7,102 nt of DNA, taken from assembly GCA_946405675.1 (NCBI GenBank), contig CAMJIC010000131.1:1-7102 (forward strand). The letters run 5' to 3'. The stretch's first letter is position 1. Each line of letters starts with the position of its first letter. The DNA is from an uncultured Clostridia bacterium. Lineage in GTDB: Bacteria; Bacillota; Clostridia; Lachnospirales; Lachnospiraceae. The position numbers and the translations under genes are program-made. Below the pieces are notes generated by a model. It was not told the origin of the DNA, searched no databases, and worked only from the letters and a program-made list of their open reading frames with translations. This document shows, piece by piece, positions 1-6,079 of this stretch.

Positions 1-50
1 GCCCAGCCGGGCAGTGAACAGAAACGCTGGCAGGAGTGTGACTTGTAACA

Positions 51-86
51 AAAGCAGCTGCCCGGTGAATGCCGGGCAGCTGCTTT
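51..86 (-). terminator. Intrinsic terminator ending the transporter operon
   Basis: A perfect 15-bp inverted repeat (51-65 pairing with 72-86) encloses a 6-base loop (66-71). On the minus strand the arm ends in TTT and runs into TGTT, a short U-rich tail. It lies about 50 bases downstream of the stop codon of the last permease gene. This is the expected place for the rho-independent terminator of the whole minus-strand unit. The stem also has an A-run on its other side, so it might work weakly in the opposite direction. Confidence 0.88.
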
Positions 87-137
87 GGATCAGAACGTGA
101 TCGTTCCCAATAAATGATTTCTCAGTGTTATCGCCTG

Positions 138-1061
138 TCAGCTCTTCGCCTTCATCTTGCGGTTCGCGCGTCCATATTTGACCACGGACAGAAGGACAAG
201 CACGACGATCGTGACGATATAGGGCATCATGAGAACCAGGTCAGCCGGCGCGTTGGTCAGCTGCAGCTGGTTGGAAACCGCGTCCGCCACACCAAAGATC
301 AGCGCGCAGAACATGGCTCCGATGGGGGATCCGCCTACCATGGAGGAAGCGCACAGACCGATATATCCACGGCCTGCCACCATGTCCTTCGTGAAGGAGG
401 TCAGATAGCCCATCGACATGAAGGCACCGCCGATGCCGCCCAGGATACCGGAAATGGTCCATGCCAGGAAGTAGATCTTCGGCACGGAGATTCCCACCGA
501 CTCCGCCGCATGGGGGTTCTCGCCCACGGCACGGATATGGTGCCCGGTCTTTGACCGGAAGATAAAGATGCTCAGTACGATCGCCGCGACGATCGCGCCA
601 TAGGTCAGGATATTCTGTCCGGACACGATCTTCCCGATCACCGGGATGGCCGAAATGCCGGGAATATTGATCTTCGGAAGCGCCAGCGACTTGATCGCGA
701 CGGCGGAGTTTGATTTCTCTCCGGTCAGCGCGAACAACAGGAAGATCGTGCCTCCGCTCGATGCCAGGTTGATTGCGATCTGCGCCAGCATCAGGTCAGC
801 CTTCCCTTTAACTGTCGCGACCCAGATCAGCATGCCTGTCAGGGCTCCTGCTGCCATGGCCGCGATAAAGCCCAGCAGAGCGCTGTGCGTGACACCGCTG
901 ACCATGACGCCGATCAGAGCCCCCCACAGCATCATGGACTCCGCGGCCATGTTGAACAAGCCGGCTTTTTCACAGATCGCCGCGGACAGAGCCGCAAATA
1001 CAAGCGGAGTCGACAGGCGAAGCACCGCAAAACCGAATGAAGTGATCAGCTTAACACTCAT
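138..1061 (-). CDS. Nucleoside ABC transporter permease (BPD_transp_2 family, NupQ/YufQ-like)
   Basis: This 307-residue integral membrane protein is the second permease of a BMP-type nucleoside importer and should sit in the cytoplasmic membrane as a heterodimer with the product of the preceding gene. Family traits visible are the N-terminal LRLSTPLVFAALSAAICEKAG stretch split across residues 14-34, followed by LFNMAAESMML (35-45). There is also a cytoplasmic loop with RAVGENPHAAESVGI (177-191), the GRGYIGL motif (230-236) near a PIGAMF segment, and MMPYIVTIVVLVLL (278-291) in the last membrane span. About eight to nine hydrophobic spans can be counted, and the length is normal for the family. 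The ATG overlaps the stop of the upstream permease by four bases (ATGA). A strong AAGGAGG-type ribosome binding site lies 7 bases upstream, inside the preceding gene. The C terminus is basic (KMKAKS), consistent with a cytoplasmic end. The family is sure; the exact nucleoside is inferred from the neighbouring genes. Confidence 0.93.
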   Translation of the reverse strand: MSVKLITSFGFAVLRLSTPLVFAALSAAICEKAGLFNMAAESMMLWGALIGVMVSGVTHSALLGFIAAMAAGALTGMLIWVATVKGKADLMLAQIAINLASSGGTIFLLFALTGEKSNSAVAIKSLALPKINIPGISAIPVIGKIVSGQNILTYGAIVAAIVLSIFIFRSKTGHHIRAVGENPHAAESVGISVPKIYFLAWTISGILGGIGGAFMSMGYLTSFTKDMVAGRGYIGLCASSMVGGSPIGAMFCALIFGVADAVSNQLQLTNAPADLVLMMPYIVTIVVLVLLSVVKYGRANRKMKAKS

Positions 1062-2146
1062 GCCTTCCCCTCCTTCTGTGCCAGTGCCTTCCGGGCAGCG
1101 TTGAAGATCAGTCTGCTCTTGAAGCCGCTCAGGAACATCTCAGCAGCAACCAGTACAATGATAATACCCTGAATGATCGATACGAATTCCGGCGGAATAT
1201 CAGTCGTTCTGGAAACGATATCCGCGCCGGTCCGGATGTAGGCGATCAGGAACGCGCTCAGCGGCACAAACGCAGGATTCTTCCTTGCGATGACCGCGAT
1301 CATCAGTCCGTCAAACCCATACCCCGTCAGGGATGTCCACTGGTAGCTCTGGAACATGCCAATCACCTGGACGGTGCCGCCGATCCCGGCGAAAGCGCCG
1401 CCGATCACCTGCGCCAGGATGATCGTCGCCATGACCGGCATTCCGATATACTTCGCAAAAACCGGGTTCATGCCGACCACGCGCATCCTGTAACCGAAGG
1501 ACATCTTGTAGAACAGGATCGCCGCGAGGACGACACATGCGATGGCGATCAGGAATCCGAAATGGACAGAGGTACCCGGGATCATGTTGCCAAGTTTCAG
1601 GCCACTGGTCCATTTGTAGGAAGCCGTGATGGAAGATCCCGGATCCTTGATCTGATACTTCAGGATATAGTTGGTCACATACAGCAGGATGTAGTTCATC
1701 ATCAGGGAGACGACACACACATCCGCGTGAAAGATCTGGTCCGCCAAAGCAGGGATCAGGGAACAGGCCATGCCTGCCAAAGCACCTACGATCAGGACAA
1801 TGATCAGAAGCAGCCATGCAGGAACCTTATCCGACAGCGCGATCGCCACGCACGCGGACAGGCATCCTCCCAGGTTCACGGCCCCCTCTCCCACAAGGTT
1901 GAACTTGTTGATCGCATAGACAAAGCACATGCAGATGCCGGTAAACATGATCGGAATCATAGTTGACAGGATGTTTCCGAATCTGCGGAATGTGGAGAAA
2001 GGCCCGGTGATGAACTGGCCGATGACAAAGACCGGATCATCGGAGATGATTGCCAGGATGATCAGCGCGATCACATAGGCGAGCGCAACAGCAACCAGAA
2101 TCCGGAACAGGTCAAACCAGGCCTCGATCTTTTTCGCGCTATTCAT
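1058..2146 (-). CDS. Nucleoside ABC transporter permease (BPD_transp_2 family, NupP/YufP-like)
   Basis: This 362-residue membrane protein is the first permease of the importer, slightly longer than its partner as is usual for YufP/NupP-type subunits. It has an N-terminal membrane span at about residues 14-34. A soluble segment leads into FNLVGEGAVNLGG (82-94), the family's counterpart of the FNIGVEGQ-like motif. Further spans include roughly 110-133, 145-163 and 196-213. The cytoplasmic coupling-loop sequence FGYRMRVVGMNPVFAKYIGM (217-236) should contact the ATPase, and GYGFDGLMIAVIARKNP (275-291) is the conserved late motif. The tail (342-362) is basic and cytoplasmic. The start ATG overlaps the ATPase stop codon as ATGA, with GGAGG 7 bases upstream, and the gene ends in the same kind of overlap with the next permease. 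Both junctions point to translational coupling and equal subunit supply. A purine nucleoside substrate is inferred from the adjacent deoD and BMP genes. Confidence 0.93.
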   Translation of the reverse strand: MNSAKKIEAWFDLFRILVAVALAYVIALIILAIISDDPVFVIGQFITGPFSTFRRFGNILSTMIPIMFTGICMCFVYAINKFNLVGEGAVNLGGCLSACVAIALSDKVPAWLLLIIVLIVGALAGMACSLIPALADQIFHADVCVVSLMMNYILLYVTNYILKYQIKDPGSSITASYKWTSGLKLGNMIPGTSVHFGFLIAIACVVLAAILFYKMSFGYRMRVVGMNPVFAKYIGMPVMATIILAQVIGGAFAGIGGTVQVIGMFQSYQWTSLTGYGFDGLMIAVIARKNPAFVPLSAFLIAYIRTGADIVSRTTDIPPEFVSIIQGIIIVLVAAEMFLSGFKSRLIFNAARKALAQKEGKA

Positions 2147-3687
2147 AACAGGCCCTCCATTTCTTTCGCGGTCATGGTCTTGATGCCCAGCATGTACTCA
2201 CCCAGCACATCCACATCAACCACGTTCGCCTTCGGGAATGCCGCAACGATCTTCCCCTCTTTCATGACAAAAAGGCGGTCGCTGACTTCGAGGATCTCAT
2301 TCAGGTCCGCGGAGATCAGCAGGGAGCCGATGCCCTTCTCACGGGTCATCCGCACCAGGTACTTCCGGATCATCTCAGCCGTGCCCACATCTACGCCGCG
2401 GGTCGGCTGGTTTGCGATCACGAAATTCGCGCCGCTGGTGAATTCCCGGGCAACAACGACTTTCTGGATATTGCCGCCGGACAGGAAGCGGATCGACTCA
2501 TCCTGGCTGTCACAGGAGATCTCAAACTCCTTGATCAGATCCTCCGTAATCTTCCTCTGCCTTCCCCCGTTCAGGAAAATGCCGTTCATGTTCTCCTTCT
2601 TGTCGTAACGGTCAGCCACGGCATTGCTCCTGACGGAGAGATCCCTGACGCAGCCCACCGTCATACGGTCCTCCGGGATCACGGCCATTCCTGAATGCCG
2701 GATATCCTTGATCCTCATTCCGCTGATATCTTTCCCATTCAGCCTTACGATTCCCTCATCATACGGGATCATACCGCTGATGGCATCCGACAGGAAGCTC
2801 TGCCCGTTGCCCTCGACTCCTGCGATCCCGACCACTTCCCCACTGCGGATCGTAAAGGAAACATGGTCCACAGCATTCTTTCCTTCACTGTTGACGCAGA
2901 CCAGATCCCTGACCTCCAGAACCGGCTTCTCAGGCTTCGGGTCTTCCTTGTCGATCTTGAGGACGACATCCCGCCCTACCATGAGGCGCGATATCTTCGC
3001 CGCGTCCAGTTCCTCGATGGGATGGGTCCCGTTGCAGTAACCATGCCGAAGAACCGTCACATTGTTGCAAAGCTCCATTACCTCTTCCAGCTTGTGGGAA
3101 ATGAAAATAATGGAGTGCCCGTTCTCCCTGAGCAGCTTGAGCTGTTCGAACAATTCCCTGGTCTCCTGCGGCGTCAGCACGGCAGTGGGCTCGTCCAGAA
3201 TCAGCACCCTGGCTCCGCGGATCAATGCTTTGAGGATCTCGACCTTCTGCATCAGTCCCACGGACAGATCCGCTACCCGCGCGCGGGCATCCAGACCGAA
3301 GTGGTACTTGTCTGACATCTCCTGCGTCATGCGGATTGCCTTCTCCGCGTCAACCAGCCCGCGCTTCCTCGGCTCCATGCCCAGCGTCACATTCTGCGCG
3401 ACCGTCATGGACGGAAGCAGCATGAAATGCTGGTGGACCATTCCGACGCCAAGGCTGATCGCCTCCAGCGGAGAGGTAATCTTCACCTGCTTCTCATTGA
3501 CATAGATGCTGCCTTCCTGAGGCTGCTCCATGCCAAACAATACCTTCATCAGGGTTGTCTTGCCCGCCCCGTTTTCCCCGACAAGCGCGTGGATCTCACC
3601 TTGCTGGACGGAGAAGGTAATATCCTTATTCGCCACGAAGCCATTGGGATAGATCTTCGTGATATGCTCCATTTTCAATGCTTCCAT
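2143..3687 (-). CDS. Double-domain ABC ATPase of a BMP-type nucleoside importer (NupO/YufO-like)
   Basis: This is a 514-residue ATP-binding subunit that powers nucleoside import; numbering here is from the ATG at 3687. Domain 1 has Walker A GENGAGKT (37-44), Q-loop HQHF (85-88), signature LSVG (141-144), Walker B LILDE (162-166) and switch His in ISHK (198). Domain 2 is degenerate in the way normal for this family. Its Walker A reads GVEGNGQS (290-297) with no lysine, Walker B reads FVIANQ with Gln for the catalytic Glu, and the H-loop is ISADL without His. Its LSGGNIQK signature (402-409) is intact. Only one composite ATP site should therefore be fully catalytic. The frame stays open to a TTG at 3702, giving 519 aa. 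That TTG has no good Shine-Dalgarno, whereas GAGGG lies 8 bases before the ATG at 3687, so I chose the latter. A 140-base hairpin-rich spacer separates it from bmp, and its stop overlaps the next ATG. Confidence 0.94.
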   Translation of the reverse strand: MEALKMEHITKIYPNGFVANKDITFSVQQGEIHALVGENGAGKTTLMKVLFGMEQPQEGSIYVNEKQVKITSPLEAISLGVGMVHQHFMLLPSMTVAQNVTLGMEPRKRGLVDAEKAIRMTQEMSDKYHFGLDARARVADLSVGLMQKVEILKALIRGARVLILDEPTAVLTPQETRELFEQLKLLRENGHSIIFISHKLEEVMELCNNVTVLRHGYCNGTHPIEELDAAKISRLMVGRDVVLKIDKEDPKPEKPVLEVRDLVCVNSEGKNAVDHVSFTIRSGEVVGIAGVEGNGQSFLSDAISGMIPYDEGIVRLNGKDISGMRIKDIRHSGMAVIPEDRMTVGCVRDLSVRSNAVADRYDKKENMNGIFLNGGRQRKITEDLIKEFEISCDSQDESIRFLSGGNIQKVVVAREFTSGANFVIANQPTRGVDVGTAEMIRKYLVRMTREKGIGSLLISADLNEILEVSDRLFVMKEGKIVAAFPKANVVDVDVLGEYMLGIKTMTAKEMEGLL

Positions 3688-3707
3688 ACGCTCTTCCCTC
3701 AAATGCC

Positions 3708-3730
3708 GGCAGGCCTAAGGTCGTCCTGCC
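3708..3730 (-). other. Stem-loop just upstream of the ATPase gene
   Basis: A perfect 6-bp inverted repeat, GGCAGG (3708-3713) with CCTGCC (3725-3730), encloses an 11-base loop. It ends about 20 bases before the ATPase ATG at 3687 and close to its ribosome binding site. It is the third hairpin in the spacer after bmp, and it lacks a U-tract, so it is not a terminator. It could protect the 5' end of a processed transporter mRNA or affect ribosome loading; that role is inference. Confidence 0.45.
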
Positions 3731-3760
3731 GTTCACTGCATCTCATCCCTTTTGCGAAAG

Positions 3761-3793
3761 AAACCCTGCGCCATTCATATGGCCGCAGGGTTT
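3761..3793 (-). terminator. Terminator-like hairpin between bmp and the transporter genes, probably leaky
   Basis: A perfect 10-bp stem (3761-3770 with 3784-3793) continues inward as a 3-bp CCA/TGG helix with one bulged base. Read on the minus strand it is followed by a U-rich stretch, TTTCTTTC counting the end of the stem. It starts 35 bases after the bmp stop codon. The ATPase and permeases behind it have no visible promoter in the spacer, so complete termination would leave them silent. Partial termination would give more binding protein than membrane subunits, a common arrangement in ABC importer operons. The hairpin is directly seen; the leakiness is inferred. Confidence 0.72.
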
Positions 3794-3799
3794 GATCCG

Positions 3800-3817
3800 G
3801 GAACACGACCGTGTTCC
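3800..3817 (-). other. Short hairpin immediately after bmp
   Basis: GGAACAC (3800-3806) and GTGTTCC (3811-3817) form a perfect 7-bp stem around a 4-base loop, beginning 10 bases after the bmp stop codon. There is no U-tract on either side. It stacks just upstream of the terminator-like hairpin at 3761-3793. It would fit a 3'-end stabiliser of a bmp-only transcript against exonuclease, which is inference. Confidence 0.5.
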
Positions 3818-3827
3818 GTTGCCGCAA

Positions 3828-4895
3828 TCAGCCTACAGAACCGATCAGCTCCGCATAGTCGTCCTCAGTTCCGTCAAAGTAGGACTTCACGACGATAGAA
3901 CCGTCCTTGATGCCTTCCTTGGCAGTCTCAACCGCGTCACGTACTTCCTGCGGAACAACTTCTTCATAGTATTCATTCTCGGCAAGACCCACTGCGTCTT
4001 CCGCAACGCCCATGGCCCTCAGGGTGCCCCACTCGATCGTGGAAGGATCCTTGAACAGGCTGACCATGGTGTTGCCGACTTCCTTGGTGACAGAGGTCGG
4101 GATGACCTTCGCGAACGCTTCGTTGCTGTCGATGAATGCCGCATACTGGTCAGAGTCAACGCCAAGCGCCCAGGAATCATCGATCTCGGTGGATGCTTCA
4201 AACGCGCCGGTTCCCGCGCCGCCTGCGATCGGGAAGAAGACATCAACGTCCGCGCTGGAATTCTGCGTATTGCAGATCTCCTTCATCTTTGCGGTATTAC
4301 TCCAGTCGCCGACCCATCCGGTGCTGACCTTGATGTCAGGATTGTAGGACAGTGCGCCATCCACATATCCGGTGATGAAGTCCTTGATGACCGGGTTCTC
4401 CACTCCGCCGATGGCGCCGATGGCACCGGTCTTGGACATGCCGGCCGCGACGATGCCGCCAAGGTAGGAGGATTCATTCTGCTTGAAGTAAATGTAAAGG
4501 ATGTTGTCGCTCGCAACTTCCGTGTCCGAGTTCACGTCAAACAGCACAAACTTCGTATCGGTGAATTCCGGGGCTACCTTCTCAATCTGATCCTTGTAGG
4601 TGGAGCTTGCGATCACATAATCATAGCCGGTATCCAGAAGGTCATACATGGTATCCTCATAGCCGGAAGCATCATCGCCGGTCTCCACCGTCTTGACATC
4701 ATATCCGGCCGCGCGGAGCGTATTCATGCCTACCTCGCCGGAATCGTTAAAGGACATATCTCCAAGACCTGTCACAACATACGCGATGGAGCCTTCTCCC
4801 GTGAAATCCGGCTCGTCAGCCATCACAGCCATCCCGGCGGACAGTGCAAGTGCTGCTGTCATGGAAGCCGCAATCAAAGTTGTAAGTTTTCTCAT
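3828..4895 (-). CDS. BMP/PnrA-family nucleoside-binding protein, secreted
   Basis: This 355-residue extracytoplasmic substrate-binding protein delivers a nucleoside, probably purine, to the ABC permeases. Its family (BMP, Pfam Bmp; includes Treponema PnrA and B. subtilis NupN) is shown by several motifs. These are GDMSFND (45-51), the VIASS and FDVNSD strands (94-98 and 119-124), FKQNESSYLGG (137-147), IGGVENPVIKDFITGY (162-177), FFPIAGGAGTG (220-230) and WALGVDSDQ (242-250). Residues 1-26 are a signal peptide: basic MRK, a hydrophobic core, then VMA before DEPDF, which suits signal peptidase I. Most Bacillota members are lipoproteins, but here the only cysteine in the whole protein is Cys208, so there is no lipobox. 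The start is firm, with AAGGAGGT 5 bases upstream of the ATG. The gene follows deoD after a structured 277-base leader and precedes the ATPase after a hairpin-rich gap. Confidence 0.93.
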   Translation of the reverse strand: MRKLTTLIAASMTAALALSAGMAVMADEPDFTGEGSIAYVVTGLGDMSFNDSGEVGMNTLRAAGYDVKTVETGDDASGYEDTMYDLLDTGYDYVIASSTYKDQIEKVAPEFTDTKFVLFDVNSDTEVASDNILYIYFKQNESSYLGGIVAAGMSKTGAIGAIGGVENPVIKDFITGYVDGALSYNPDIKVSTGWVGDWSNTAKMKEICNTQNSSADVDVFFPIAGGAGTGAFEASTEIDDSWALGVDSDQYAAFIDSNEAFAKVIPTSVTKEVGNTMVSLFKDPSTIEWGTLRAMGVAEDAVGLAENEYYEEVVPQEVRDAVETAKEGIKDGSIVVKSYFDGTEDDYAELIGSVG

Positions 4896-4900
4896 AATCT

Positions 4901-4908
4901 ACCTCCTT
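4901..4908 (-). promoter_or_regulatory. Strong ribosome binding site of bmp
   Basis: On the minus strand this reads AAGGAGGT, an essentially full match to the anti-Shine-Dalgarno sequence, 5 bases before the bmp ATG at 4895. It is the strongest site in the window, which fits the need for excess binding protein. Confidence 0.85.
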
Positions 4909-4929
4909 CAAAAATAATTAACAATGTTC

Positions 4930-5025
4930 GGATCTGATGTTTCAGATAATCCTGCCCCATCCATTATTCTCCCGGATCAGGTTGCCAGGCCTCCTGATCC
5001 CAGGAGCGGACAGCCGCAGGGATCA
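4930..5025 (-). other. Structured 5' leader of bmp with competing stems
   Basis: The bmp leader RNA can form several perfect helices. Stem A pairs 5019-5025 with 4995-5001 (7 bp) and holds an inner 4-bp GCGG/CCGC hairpin (5006-5017). Stem B pairs 4993-5000 with 4974-4981 (8 bp). Stem C pairs 5001-5006 with 4991-4996 (6 bp, 4-base loop). A, B and C share bases and exclude each other. A separate 6-bp hairpin (4932-4937 with 4942-4947) sits nearer the ribosome binding site. I compared it by eye with purine, TPP, SAM, ZTP and ykkC-type aptamer cores and found no convincing match. It may be a cis-regulatory RNA, but no U-tract follows any stem directly. Confidence 0.4.
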
Positions 5026-5130
5026 TTGCGAAGCAGCCGCTGCAGATGCCCTTGACCGGCACCAGCCTGCCCCACGCAGATCAGTGCTCCGTCTCAATGA
5101 CTTTTGCATTAAGGCGGTACACTAACACAG

Positions 5131-5155
5131 CCAACCGGCCTCAGATCCCGGTCGG
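5131..5155 (-). terminator. Weak terminator-like hairpin after deoD
   Basis: An 8-bp stem with one G-U wobble pairs 5148-5155 with 5131-5138 around a 9-base loop. An extra ACAG/CTGT helix is possible outside a 4-base bulge. It begins about 18 bases after the deoD stop. On the minus strand the tail is CTGTGTTAGTGT, only moderately U-rich. It would at most attenuate transcription. As no clear promoter is visible between here and bmp, some read-through from the deoD promoter is likely. Confidence 0.4.
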
Positions 5156-5172
5156 ATGCCTGTCTTGCCCCA

Positions 5173-5880
5173 TTAAGCTCCGCACGCGGTCTCCAGCGCA
5201 ACGGTCATCATGTTGGTGAAGCTTGTCTGCCTGTCATAGGATGACATCGCCTCCCCGGTCACCAGAGAGTCGGAAACCGTAAACATGGCCAGCGCCTTCG
5301 CATGCCCCGCAGCCGCGTTGCAGTAGAGCGCGAAGCTCTCCATCTCGCTCGCCAGGACTCCCATTTTGGCCCATTCTTTCCAGGATTCGCCTTTTTCATA
5401 GAAGATATCCGTGCAGTTGACGTTCCCGACCCTGTACCGGAAATCATGGCGTTCAGCAGATTCCTTCGCCCTCACGAGCAGCCCGAAATCCGCGATTGCG
5501 CAGAACTGTCCCGGCAGATGGAGATGCGCGGCATAGTTGGAATCCGTGCACGATCCCTGTGCCATGACAATGTCTCCAAGCTGCATATCCGGCTGCAATG
5601 CTCCGCAGGAACCGATCCTGATCAGGTTTTCCACCCCGTAAAAATGAATCAGCTCATAGGTGTAGATGCCGATCGACGGGCATCCCATCCCTGTCGCCAT
5701 GACGGATACCGGCTTCCCGCTGTAGGTACCTGTGTATCCAAGGATCCCGCGGACACTGTTGAACTGTACCGGGTCTGTCAGGAAATTCTCAGCGATGAAC
5801 TTTGCCCTGAGGGGATCTCCCGGCAGCAGCACCGATTTGGCGATCTGTCCCGGATTCGCGCTGTTATGAGGAGTAGCCAT
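5173..5880 (-). CDS. deoD: Purine nucleoside phosphorylase, DeoD type
   Basis: This 235-residue cytoplasmic enzyme catalyses phosphorolysis of purine (deoxy)ribonucleosides to free base and (deoxy)ribose-1-phosphate, and is normally a homohexamer. It matches the E. coli DeoD pattern along its whole length: MATPH at the N terminus, PGDPLRAKFIAENFL, VRGILGYTGTY, GMGCPS, IRIGSCGA, a GNVNCTDIFY segment, ASEMES and TVSDS. It keeps the ribose-binding Glu-Met-Glu (residues 179-181) and the Ser203-Asp204 pair whose Asp protonates the purine. The Arg of DRQTSF (Arg217) and the phosphate-binding arginines near residues 25, 44 and 88 are also present. The frame can start two codons earlier (5886), but that ATG directly abuts AAGGAAGG (5887-5894). 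The ATG at 5880 is spaced 6 bases from it and restores the usual MATPH start, so I prefer it. It has its own promoter upstream and lies ahead of the nucleoside importer, so imported nucleosides can be cleaved at once. Confidence 0.96.
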   Translation of the reverse strand: MATPHNSANPGQIAKSVLLPGDPLRAKFIAENFLTDPVQFNSVRGILGYTGTYSGKPVSVMATGMGCPSIGIYTYELIHFYGVENLIRIGSCGALQPDMQLGDIVMAQGSCTDSNYAAHLHLPGQFCAIADFGLLVRAKESAERHDFRYRVGNVNCTDIFYEKGESWKEWAKMGVLASEMESFALYCNAAAGHAKALAMFTVSDSLVTGEAMSSYDRQTSFTNMMTVALETACGA

Positions 5881-5924
5881 AGACATCCTTCCTTTCTTTC
5901 TTCTGGTGTACTGTCTCTTTCCTA

Positions 5925-5935
5925 TTCACAGTGAA
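5925..5935. promoter_or_regulatory. Dyad TTCACAGTGAA in the deoD leader
   Basis: This is a perfect 5+1+5 inverted repeat within the untranslated leader of deoD. A related imperfect copy (5991-6001, TCACTGTG core) lies in the spacer of the deoD promoter. The size and symmetry suit a DNA-binding protein site better than an RNA hairpin. No regulator gene lies in the window and the assignment is tentative. Confidence 0.3.
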
Positions 5936-5967
5936 GCATTCCAGATTCATTCCGAATTCTCTGTTCT

Positions 5968-5979
5968 ATGTTTGAACAT
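5968..5979. promoter_or_regulatory. Palindrome at the predicted deoD transcription start, candidate operator
   Basis: ATGTT-TG-AACAT is a perfect 5+2+5 inverted repeat. Counting about 7 bases from the -10 box puts the transcription start near 5979, so the dyad would cover roughly +1 to +12. A repressor there would block initiation or promoter clearance. The regulator is unknown; no named operator consensus is claimed. Confidence 0.35.
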
Positions 5980-5985
5980 GGAATC

Positions 5986-6014
5986 ATTATATCACTGTGT
6001 CTGGTCATTTTCCA
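5986..6014 (-). promoter_or_regulatory. SigA-type promoter for deoD
   Basis: On the minus strand the -10 box is a perfect TATAAT (5986-5991). A -35 candidate TGGAAA (6009-6014) matches TTGACA at four of six positions, and the spacer is exactly 17 bases. The region is AT-rich relative to the genes. Initiation would fall near 5979 and give a leader of about 100 bases before the deoD ATG. This is the only convincing promoter in the window. It probably drives deoD and, by read-through, some of the bmp-transporter transcription. Confidence 0.7.
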
Positions 6015-6079
6015 TAATAATCGGGATTCCGAAACCGTTTTTTATCAAAACAGTTACAAGCTGGCCCCCGGGCGTTACA

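Noticed and set aside
2695..3315. A 206-codon plus-strand open frame opposite the ABC ATPase gene
   Set aside because: It is a shadow of the conserved ATPase on the minus strand, with no family match and no credible start signals.
3678..4937. A 419-codon plus-strand open frame antisense to bmp, longer than bmp itself
   Set aside because: It lies entirely opposite a gene with unmistakable BMP motifs and a perfect ribosome binding site. Its protein has no recognisable domain, and its composition (rich in Arg, His, Asp) is typical of antisense translation.
4908..4980. A bmp-specific promoter (AATAAT or TAATTA as -10 box)
   Set aside because: No acceptable -35 element lies 16-18 bases upstream of either, and the TAATTA option would start transcription on top of the ribosome binding site.
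4896..5172. A purine, TPP, SAM or ZTP riboswitch upstream of bmp
   Set aside because: AACCTGATCC and GGCCTGGCAACC fragments superficially recall TPP and SAM aptamers, but the other core elements and helix order are missing. No purine-aptamer loop-loop motif is seen.
5302..5934. A 210-codon plus-strand open frame opposite deoD
   Set aside because: It is antisense to a highly conserved phosphorylase; the translated sequence shows no domain.
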